Below are positions 33,027-44,900 of a stretch of DNA of 64,000 nt, piece after piece. Both the position numbers and the translations under genes were made by a program. How positions within the stretch are numbered: position 1 is the stretch's first letter; each line of letters starts with the position of its first letter. The stretch lies in the NCBI GenBank assembly GCA_012064415.1, contig SSNU01000036.1:195509-259508 (forward strand), in the 5' to 3' direction. The notes below the pieces were generated by a model. The model was not told the DNA's origin and did no database searches. It saw nothing but the letters and a program-made list of their open reading frames with translations. This DNA comes from Gyrodactylus bullatarudis (lineage: Eukaryota; Platyhelminthes; Monogenea; Gyrodactylidea; Gyrodactylidae).

Positions 33027-35870
33027 ATGGCAAGATGTGTACAGGCTCTATATGATTACGAACAGAACAACCAAGATGAAGTTGGTCTTATAAAATAGCC
33101 TTTAAATATTTTTCTAATTCAATTATTTCAATTTCAGCTCTCTTTCAAGAAAGGAGACACAATTTTTGTTCAACAGGAAAATGAAAATGGCTGGTGGTAT
33201 GGTTCGTGTAAGGGTGTATACGGGCTTTTCCCTTCAAATTATGTCATTCCAATCTCCAAGCTCCAAGTCAATAGGAAAAGTCTTCAAAATGAGGTAATAA
33301 AATGCTATGAAATTAAAATTCTTTAAAGATATTACAACTCTGTTCATCTTGTAGATTATAAATCACATAATTGACGGTGAAATAAAGCAAATTAAAGAAA
33401 TTTCAACTATACTCAATGATTTTTTGGTAAATGCAGAATCTTTTAGTTCAAAGTGAGTTTTTTATTTTAACTTTTTTTCATTGCACAATTTAAATAGCAA
33501 GAATAATTTATAATTGTATAGTGGTCGACAAAATGAATTTATTCACTTAAAATTGCTTCTAGCTCATTTAGAAATTATTTGAAGTATTGAAAAAACAAGA
33601 GTTTTATTTACACTGAATACGTATTTCTTAAAGCTTCATCAGCAGTGTTACTTTAAAAATGGAAATTATAAATATAATTATTGAAATAATAAAATTACAA
33701 ATATAAGAATGAAAATAGTAAGAAGCAAATTTAATTAAAGAAAATAATGCAAGCTGAAAAAACACCCAAAAACTCAACATTAATAGCAAAATTGAAGAGA
33801 AAAAAGGTGAAAAAGCTCACATAGGCCAGGGTAATATAAGAGAATATGTATGGTTCTTTTGAACACACAGATCTGGTTTAATAGTATTAATAAAGAATTT
33901 CTCTTTAATCCAAAGATCAGTGCTGTCATCACCTGAGTTCTTATAAAATATTGAAAAATTGGAATAGTCAGCATTATGATTATTGTCCGTTAAATGTTTA
34001 TAAACTGAAGTGTTCTTTGAAAGATGTTCTTTTGTCCTAGTCCTTAGTTTTCTAATAGTTCTTCCAAGATAAGTTGAACCGCAGTCGCATTGAAACTTAT
34101 AAATTAAGAAAGTATTTTCTTCTGGCTTGAGCTGATCCTTATGAATTAAACTAAATAAATACTCATTTACTAGCTCATTTATAAAAAATACCTTCAAGAT
34201 GTAAAATATACCATTAAAAAGGAAATTTCTTACTCTTCTAGATATGATTACTCCCGAACTTACTGGTTCATTGATATTCTCAAAAATACAAATTTACGAT
34301 TTTTCATTGAATTAGAAAACGACAAAACATATTTGTTCACTTTTATTTTGTAAAATCTCCTTTTCCTTCTACTACTCTTAAACATCTTTTTGACATAGAG
34401 CAATATAAATTAGCTAAAGTCTCTTCGGGAATTAATCTCCACTCTTCCTCAATCCTCTTGATGAGTTCCTGCCTGTTTGAAAATACTCTTCCCTGAGAGT
34501 AAACTTTTTGAGATAAAATTCCCCACAAGTTCTCAATAGGGTTCAGGTCAGGGCTTCGAGCAGGCCATGGCAATACCGATATTCCATTCTCTTGAAACCA
34601 TGTTTTTGTTGATAAAGAACGATGACACGGTGCATTATCTTGTTGAAAAATTATTTGGGATTTTTCCATTTCTTCTTTAAACGGTAACAATTGATCTTCT
34701 AAAAGTTGTTGGTATGTTTTCGAATTAAGTCTTTCCTCTATGAAAACAAGGTTACCAGTTCTTTCTTTTGTGATGTACCCCCATACCATGACACTGCCTC
34801 CACCAAATCCTCGCTTTATCTTAGTAGGTTTGGGAAGAGATTTGTCTATCCAACAAAACGAGAGTCCATCAGGCCCATCCAAATTGAACTTTTTTTCGTC
34901 CGAGAATATTGTTTTACTCCAATCGTAGTTTTGAACAATTTTTTCATAAGCCCAGCAATACCTTATTTCTTTATCCGTGGTACTCAGATTAGGGACTATT
35001 TTAGGTTTACCCCAATAGATGTTAGGATTATTTTTTATGCAGCGTTGAACAGTTCTGACAGAGGTATTCAGATTCAATTCAGCTTTAATTTTGGAAGCTG
35101 TCGTCTTCTTCCGAATAGCTAAATAAGAAATTTTTTTCATGAGACAATTAGGTATTGCTCTCTTTCGGCCGCATTTTTTCGATTTTTTCTCTTGTTTTTT
35201 TTTGGAAAATAAATAATTTATCGTCCCGCATGCACATCCAACAGTTTTTGCAATTTTTCGATTGCTCAGACCTTCATTTTTAAGTTTATTGACAACATTT
35301 TTGTTATAATCAGTGAGTCTTGAATATTTCGGTTTCTTACCAGTCATCCTGTAGATTCTAGAAATGATCAAGTTCAAATTTTAAAATGAATACCTACCAG
35401 TTTATCTGACAAAAATTCTGTAAAAAAACTATAAAATTAAGTTATAAACTAAAGTTTAAAAGTGAACAAATATGTTTTGTCGTTTTCTAATTCAATGAAA
35501 AATCGTAAATTTGTATTTTTGAGAATATCAATGAACCAGTAAGTTCGGGAGTAATCATATCTAGAAGAGTAAGAAATTTCCTTTTTAATGGTATATTTTA
35601 CATCTTGAAGGTATTTTTTAGAATTTAGAAGCAATTTTAAGTGAATAAATTCATTTTGTCGACCACTATAATTATTGAGGTTAAAAGATTTTTTCAACTC
35701 TTAGGATATCGTTCTTAAAGCTGTTTCCCCTAGAGCTTTTATCTCTTTTTATTATACGGAGATTTCTTTATCTAATGTAATCTTTCCTTATTGCATCATC
35801 ATTACATTTTATAGATAGGGATATATTCCTTTCTATGAGAATCTGTTTGTGTGTAACATTTGGTTCTGCT

Positions 35871-35901
<31 letters not shown>

Positions 35902-38900
35902 TAATCATTATCCATTTATTATCGATCCATTTTATTCTTCCTTGGCTTATTTGAGGATGTTGTATTCTTACAATATGCTTGCGTAGATTACCAAGTGTTT
36001 TTTTTCATTATTTCCTTTCTTTTTTCCTCCATCTCTATTATCTCAGGAGTATAGAAAGAATGAAACATTCATTTTGTTTTGTTCATGCTGAGATCTGCGT
36101 ATACAGAGAGCCAAATAACTATAGGGACTTTTTTCTTCCTGTTTTATAAAAATGAAAAATAAATTAAAACTTTATTGATTTTCAACAATTTCCACTTATT
36201 ATCCACACAAATTCAATTACCACATAACCAAAATGAAATTCTTTTTTAGAATAGTTTGACTTGATATCTGAGTCTTAAGGAAGGAGACAAAAATGGTGCG
36301 AAGCTAAAATCTTTAGGATCAAAATGTGTCTTCTCTTCATTCTGAGTCTACGAATCCAGAGTATAAAGAGTTTAGCCTTTTTGAGACGGATACAATAAGA
36401 TTAAGGCCAAAGAATTGAAACCTTCTTTGAATCTTTTCATCACTGAATTTGAGATTCGAAATCTAGAGTTTGTTAGCTTCAATTTGAGGCGTTGGTTGTG
36501 GCTCGACGAGTTTTTGAACGGTTTCTAGAGCAATTTAAAGATTGAACATTTTTGAAGATTAATTTAACCCTGTTGCACTCATTTGGGAAATATTTAGTTC
36601 TACCTTGAATGAATTATATCTTTTCAAACTGACCAGCTATCAGGGAGGGTCTTTAACGAATTCTCGAATAAAAGAAAATGTCTTACCAACTTCTAGAAGG
36701 AAAGTTGAGATTCGTTCATCAAAGATATTATTATTTAGGTCACTATAAATATATAATTCTCAAAGGATCATTAGTAGTGTGACATTGAAAATGATAAAAT
36801 TTCAGCTCCCTATTGAATAAAATTCACAATCTACGGACTCTTTTGACATTGGGAGTCAATCTTCATCAAGATCTCGCAACTGGTCTTGAGGATGCCAGAG
36901 AAAATGCCACATTCATCTCGGAAATATTCCTCTCCATGGCCGATCAAATCGATGACTTTGGGTGTAACCTTGCTAATATTTATTTTCATCTCGTCTATGA
37001 GCTAGAAAAGAATCAGTAAGCTGTCCCCTTATTTTATGCATAAATTATTCATTATTGTTCTTTTGAACACTTCTTTCATTTATAAAATTCAGAGTTCAGA
37101 TTGATGCCAAGATTAGTAAGACCGAAAAGTCGTGTACCTCATCGAACGCCAGGAGGTATCTAAAGTCAATCTTTGAACGTCTCTGTAAATATCCCTTCTT
37201 GTTAAAAGAATATGAAAGATACTTGGAGGACTCACTAGAGGAACGAGAAAACTTGAATTTGGTCATCAAGAAGTACATTCTAATTGTTGTGAGTTTAAAC
37301 CTCGATTTTTAATTTTCAATTTTGACAGAATCATCTTATCTCACAGTAAAATTAATTGAAATCATGCATATCTAAATAAGATTTAAAAAATAAGATTCAA
37401 TAGGAATTTTTTATTCTCTTATTTTTTCAGTAAGCAAGGGGAAAAATATCTTGAATTTCCACCATGTTTTCATAATCCCTTACCAGACAATGGTTACAAG
37501 AGTATATTTCCAAAAATTCTTAGTTACAAACTTTATTTATTGATATTCCACATTAAATATCCAAACATGCCTGATAACAAAATAAGAAAAGATAATCTTT
37601 ATATACTTCCATCGCGTAACTGTTTATTTATAAAGATTGAATGTCTTATACAGTGCACTACGAAACTCATGGATATCAAGAAATAAGACGTACGTATCAA
37701 GAGTTGAAATAGTATTAATTTTTTGTAAGAATTTCAAAAATCGAATCAGATTTTACCATTAATCACTATTCAAGGCTAGAAATCAAAATGAATCTGAACA
37801 AGGATATTTTTGTAGATCTAATGAGGTTTTAGCTATATATTTCACTTGTATCTAAAAAATCTTTTGTATATTATTTTGAGAGTAGGGTTGAATTTTACAC
37901 CTCATTTTCGTAGAGAATATTCCAATATAAATTATTTGAAGCATGTTTCAAAAATTCAAAAATTTTCAATGAATTTAAGGTAGTCAAATGTCAAGTGGTA
38001 TCATTTTTCTTGGCGGAACAAGAATTCCTTCTTTTTATGAATGAACTCGATATTCTGCACTTTACCTTAGGTACACTTAATTAAGTTTAATTACTCGTCT
38101 GGGTCTTATGGAAAATAAAAGCTTTTCAATGCAGTTTTCTTACATACTATAGGCTTACAAAAGAAAGAAAGGAGATGAAAATGTATTAATTATATACACA
38201 TTTCCTAAAGATGCTCTTTAAAAGCAAAACTAATTTATTGATTCTTCTTCGGATTCTCTTATACATATTATTTATGCCTCTAATTATAATTAAATCCTAC
38301 CATCCTAAATATTCTACAATCTACATTACTTTGCTAATATGTATGCACTGATTTTTATATACATTCTATAGAATCGCATTGAACTTATGAAGCGCTTCAA
38401 AGAGATGGATATAGCAGTACTGAATTTGAAAGTAAAAAATTGGACTTTACCGGTAAGTATTTATAAACTATACTTTCTTTTATTTAAATAACAGAAATAT
38501 GATCTTAAATGAAAACTGTATTCTATACATTGGGACTGGTAATTTTTCAAAGGCTTTAAGTAAAAACGGGAATTATTTAGTAGATACGACATATAAATTT
38601 TGTTTCAGTAAACACAATAAAAATATCAGTAAATAATGAATAATGCAGCACCTATACTCTCAAAGATAAACTAGAATTATTTCGATCTAGGTTCTTTGGT
38701 AATATATTCCACAGGTTCGTCGTATTTGGTAATGGTTTAGCCCATGTCGCTGAATGTTACAGCTGACTAATGGAACCCACCGTGACTAGTACGAAACAAA
38801 GTGAGTTTTATTCAAAGTAAACTGTAACATTCAGCGACATGGGCTAAACCATTACCAAATAAGACGTTCCTGTGGAATATATTACCTAAGCGCATAGAAC

Positions 38901-41900
38901 GAAATAATTCTATTTAATATCAATAAATGTTACAAAATTTGTTATAAGTGATCAAAGTTTTACAAATCTTTTGATTAAAGTTTAATCATAAAGTATTAAA
39001 ATTTGCCAAGCAAGCCGACAGATCTAAACAGCCAGGCATCGTTTGTTAAAATTCACAAAATCGAGAAATTAATCTTTATCAATCAAAAATCCTGGAGTCG
39101 AAATGTTTACTACTACTGTTTAAGAACTGTTATTCGAACTATGAACTCAAAATTTTTATTGATTTGAAAGGTCAAAAAGTAATTTTTAGGATCATATTAA
39201 GAAAATGAAAACAAAAATACTGAATCTTTTCTAATGCATTAGCTCATTATCGTTTGGGAGCTTAATTTCGATTTTTTGATCATTTTCATCACTTGAATAT
39301 CAATGAAACTTCAATAAATCGAAATCTCTAAAAAATGGTTGATCTTTCGAAAATTTATCAGTGATATTCGGCTTTCTTCTCTAATTCTGATCCTAACTAA
39401 ATACTTTTTGACTACAGTCCCACTTTAAAATTAATAAAAATTAAGTTCAAAAAATAGGATTTTGGCGCCAAATAGAAATTACATATTTTTGATTAAAAAT
39501 TTTTTTCAGAATTTTTTTTTCTTCAAATCGTACAAGTGGGCAATATGAGGAAGATTCCAAAAAATCTTTTATATATTCGAATTTTCAATGAAAAATCGAG
39601 GTTTCTGTAAAAATCATAGATTCCCAACCTCATACCAATTAGCTTTACATTCTGAAATAGAATGAATGGTAAAATGTGACCATCTAGACTTGATGTGAAA
39701 AATCTCTACTTCCTATTAGACAATCTAAATGAGACAGTTTAAAAGAAACCATCTTATTCCGTATTTTACAAAATGTTTTAGCTCCAATTAATAGTTTCTC
39801 AACCTAACCACTGCAGTCATAATGACGAGAAATTCGTCTAAACGAGAAGAATATCTAAAAACTTGAATTCAGCTCACGGTTTCTTAAAAATTTATTAACT
39901 GCATTCTGATTAGATGTCATCATAAGGACGAATTTCTAACTTTCAATTCAATCTATTCACAACACACCTAAGACTTTCTCAGAACCAACAAGTGTTGTAT
40001 ATCATTGGAACCGCCATCCATTGATTAATCTTCTTGTTATTCCTAAACTGTCTTTATTAATTGGAATAAGTATTTTTGGTTGCCTTCATTGAGAATATCT
40101 AGATTACCACTTTTGTGAGATATTCTATTTAAAACTGTATTTTGTATAAAAGATTTGTTCCTACTATGGAATCAAATCCTCTACTCTGTAATGTCTAAGA
40201 TGAAATTAATTTAAAAAAATTAGGAAATCCTACACATGTAGCACGATTCCTACTAACTTAGCAAGTAGATTATTTATTTTAAAGTATTGTATTTTGTCTG
40301 ATTTTTTTATTTTCATATACAAATCCTTGAAATCTTCAATGCAAGATTCTAATCTTGTTTTGAAAGATTTCAATATACGACAAAATAGTTGGTTGAAAAA
40401 AGGAATTCTTTTCATTTTTGGAAATTATTGTTATTTTAATATAATACAGTAGGATAGAATACGTACGAATTTCTGGTTGTAATAAAACATGGAAATTCAT
40501 CTCTGATACCAACTGTTTGTTTATTTATCTTGTAGCAACAATTAGTGGAAATATCCTATTGGTTTTAGAAACAAATTTTGTGTAACCTTTTAATATTCTT
40601 CATATATACTGCCCATTTATTTATAAATGTTATAAATGCTAGAAAAAAGCCTACTTTGGTCTGAAGAAAAATATGAAGATTAAAATTTAAAAATTTGCAA
40701 GAATCCGATTACGATGAGATATCTTTTAAAAATCCATTCATGTAATTTTTGAGGAAAACTTTTGACCAATTTTCGAATTTCAAAATATTTCAAAAACTTG
40801 AGTGATCATTGGTTTTATCTTTGATTTTCTAGGAAGGCTATTAAAATTTGTCAAAGTTCACAAACACCTTTTGAAAGGGTAATTTTGTTAAGACATGAAT
40901 TCAATTATTTGTTCGTTTCGCTCAATCGATTATTGATTAAATTAAATTTATAATTATCTGCTTTTTGACTAGTTGGTGGTAGTTTAGACCATCAACAATA
41001 ACGAAGACTTGACACTGTTAGGTTAACAGTAAACTAAATTTTATCAAGATCCATTCTAAGCCAAAATGAATTTTTCAAGGTCCTAATTAAGAATGTTTTG
41101 TCCGATCAATAGAATAGTTCAAAACAGATAAAACTTCTATGCTTGTTCTTTCCTATCAAACTGATTTGTAACGGCTCCTTAAATAATTATTTAGTTATCA
41201 AATAATTACTTATAATTAGCTAAATGTTTTTTTTCTAGCACACTGAGTACAGTCTTGTTCTAGACTTGAATTGTCAACCCTAGAAATAAGATTATAGAAT
41301 TAAAGGAGATGTATAGAATTTTTATCTGAATAAATAGGTGCACGAAATAAATAAGGATTATACTCATAATTTTTAAGCGTGATAAAAGATGTATTAATAA
41401 AATGAAGGCGACCCCTACCCTATAACTGATGTAAATTCATTTTAGTTCAGTCCCATAACCTGATCGACTTGAATAAGGAATAGATATTTTTTCATATCAT
41501 CACATAAATTTGAGGCTATTCTTTTTTCAAAATTTCCAATAAACAAAAGTTTGTGTAGCCATGAATACATTTTTAAAGAAAAGTATTTTATCTCCTGCTT
41601 TCTTCAAATTTTTAAAACTCTTCTTCTACATATTTCTGTCAAAAGTAAATTACTCAGTTTATTTCAATTATTTTCCCATAGTTCAAAAAAAGCAATAAAA
41701 TATTTCTTATTTTAACAGGAAGAACTGTCCTCTTTTGGTGATCCAATCTTGACCCTAAAGATTCTCTTCTCAGATGAACCGATTGATGATAAACGCACAA
41801 GTCATGCATTGAAACCATGTATACTTTCCTTATTTCATTCGTATTTGTTCATCTTTGACCCTTACAATGAACCGAATTTTATATCATTACTTGTAAGTAT

Positions 41901-44900
41901 CATTTATCATTTTATCACTCTGAATATGATATATTTTATTATATCCTTCATTATTATAAGAAAGGAACCCATTTTGACTGCAAAGAAAGCGGAAAATGTA
42001 ATTTTTTTATCTACTTACATCATTGAAACCTAGATAAAACAAGTAATATTTTTAAGCATTTGACATTACAACAGAATGTCAATTCTTTCTTATCTAAAAT
42101 ATTTAATATATAGGGATAATTACAAAAAAGTAGAAGCAAATGTTATCATTGAAGGAAGATATCAAATTCAATAGGGAAGTTGTGAAAAACTAAATGGAAT
42201 TAATGCAATTCATAAAGGAAAATTTTTATCTTCTTTTAGCAATAACTTTAGGATAATAATTTGCGGATTGTATTATTTTATCTGGCTTCCTCTGTGAGCT
42301 CCTAGAATCTCCTCATACAATATTCAGTAACAGGAATATCGTCTTGTCCTCTTAGGTAGTTAATATTTTCTTCATTGTTCGATGTGATCAATTAAGCTTT
42401 GTATAACTTGTGGCGTTTTTTTGACATTAATCAATGATACTAACAAACATTCTTCTCCGAGGTAAACTCGCTCTCGGATTGTGGATTTATTTGTAAACGG
42501 TTGAATATGGCAGTCTCATATGTTTAATGAATTGAGACCAATCTTCACACAAAACCACACTAACCTCATCTATCCAATTCAGCTTACCAATCAGAAGACT
42601 AATTGAGATAATTGAATTTATTCGCTATATTTAAAGTAATTTTTATCTTAATTTTGTCTCTTGGCAAGCGAAGGATTGATTGACGATTAAAACTTATCTT
42701 AATTAGGTTAATTGCATTAATTCCATATAGTTTTTCACAACTTCCCTATTGAGTTTCATATCTTCCTTCAATGATGACATTTTAAAATACTATTCCTTAA
42801 TGAATTACATGAGTTTCTTACTGAATTTCACGAATTCCTTGTCGAATTTTATATTTTCCTTAACGAACTGCAAAAAGTATAGATGGAATTTTCAAAATGT
42901 AGAAGATTATTAGGAAATTTTCATCCAGTTGAAGTATTATTTTCAATCAAATAATAGAAGTAACCAGAGTACACGTTGCAATCAATAGGAGAGATCTGGG
43001 AACACCTTGCATTTAATATACAATACCTTTAATAAACTTTAGGTAATCTTTTATCAAATCTAACCAATGAGTCTCAAGACCGTAGTATTTAAACAAGGTT
43101 GATATGCTTCCATACAAATGTCACTAATTTCAAATGACCTAGAATTCTCTTTCATGGGTGATGCCATAAACTTTCTTGATGAATTTTCCGAAAAACTTAG
43201 TAGGAACTATAAATCGACTCACTCTAACTCAAGATACTGTTGACCCTATTTGTCCGTTTATCTTAAAATTCTACAAAGGTGAAGATGGATTATTCCACCA
43301 AACTGAACATTTATTACATCAGTAAGCGTAAACATTGTAAAATTTGTATTGAATGAAAATTTCCTAATAATCTTCTATTTATTGATAGTCTATCTCGTAC
43401 TTTTTGAAAATTTCATCGAGAAGCTTCTACTTTTTTCAATTATCCCTTTATTATATAAAAATTAAAATTCAAGTCAAAATCTAATGAAAAAATCCAGTTT
43501 TCTTGAATCTTTTTTATTTCTAAAAGTTAACTGTTCAAGATTCTATCGGAAATCTTTTCTTAGTTATTTTAAACTTTAATCATTTTTTGTGTTCTTCTTC
43601 TCACAGCATGAGATTAACTTGAAAAGAATTGAAAATATCAACGGTACCATACTGGACAATAATCAGGTTAATGAAATTCTAAATGGTGATGAAAAAGTTC
43701 AACCTGCCAAGATCCAGCATTCATGGAATTTTCAGATATCATTCACTGATAGTAAAACGAATAAATTGCAGAATATCTCTGTAATTGCCTCTGATGTTGT
43801 CAGTCATCAATATTTACATTCAACTCTTCATCAGCTTGTAAAATCTGTTGAGAAGCCTTTGAGAAAAGTAAGCAATTTGTGTTTAATTTAAATTAGAAAA
43901 TTGTTTTTAAAATTTGAGTTAATTTTTCAGACTGTAGATTTATCAGATAAACCAGATACGAAGCCAAACAGTTACGACAGAAAGAGTTATACTGAAGGTA
44001 CACTGTATAGCTTACCAAAGAATGATCCTGTTCTACGTAACAATAATCCACGACAGGAGACCTTCAATAGACATTCATGTTTCCCAAATAATTCCGGAAC
44101 TATTGTAAGTAAGAAATGGGATTGATTGATTCTAATTTAACAATCATTCGATAAAGAGTTTACACAAATATGAAAAATGCCTTTCTTCATTAGAAAATTA
44201 AATATCTGGCATTTTAAAAGAGGCATGTACAAAATTACGTAGAAACAGAGTAAATGCTTAATAAAATTAAGGGATATTTTTTTCAGTTTTATGAACCCTC
44301 TAGAAATCGACTATAAAGATACTTCAATAATCGATTCTCTTGACTAATTACAATTCTAAATTTATCACTTTCGTAACTAAGTTCAAACTTGATTTTCGTA
44401 TGGGATTCATTATCGATTTTTTTTATCAAGCTTTAATTCTTCATTTATTAGATGCTTTGATATGAGTGCCAGATATTGCAAATTATTCAGTTCTCTAACA
44501 GAATGTATTATTTCATTTCAGAAATCATGCAACAAAAAGATTAGTAAAGATTTTATAATCGATTATATTCTGACAAGGAATTCATTCAACGTTAAACAGA
44601 ACACCAATGGCCAAATAATTCTTGATTTGGGTCATTTCTCAATTCATGAGCCGTTATGTTTTTGGCCAAAAGGTATGTCTTGTCTCAATTGTTGTTTAAT
44701 ATCTAACTCTTTCTTTTAATTTACCTAAAGAATTTCAATTGGATGTTTTCAATGAGAGGGCATTGGAGAATGCAAAATCACCCAAGACACATGATAATGT
44801 GAGAAAAATGGAAATCCTTCGAGTTAACTATCCCTTTACAGATAATAGAATTGAAATTCTCATGAGTGAGTAAAAATTACTACAGTTTACAAACCTATAG

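Larger units (their letters stand above)
33519..35668 (-). mobile_element. Tc1-like transposon with long TIRs, in PIX intron 3
   Basis: Ends read TATAGTGGTCGACAAAATGA on the left and its exact reverse complement on the right; TA lies outside both ends (33517-33518 and 35669-35670). The terminal inverted repeats are about 210 bp; the right copy spans about 35457-35668, while the left copy is split by an insertion (see 33571-34169). By eye the arms are otherwise identical, which implies recent transposition. An intact transposase lies between them. Confidence 0.9.

Noticed and set aside
43901..44125. Separate small genes suggested by individual ORFs in 36.8-47.2 kb
   Set aside because: They are exons of one PIX gene; all splice phases agree and the joined frame is a multiple of three.
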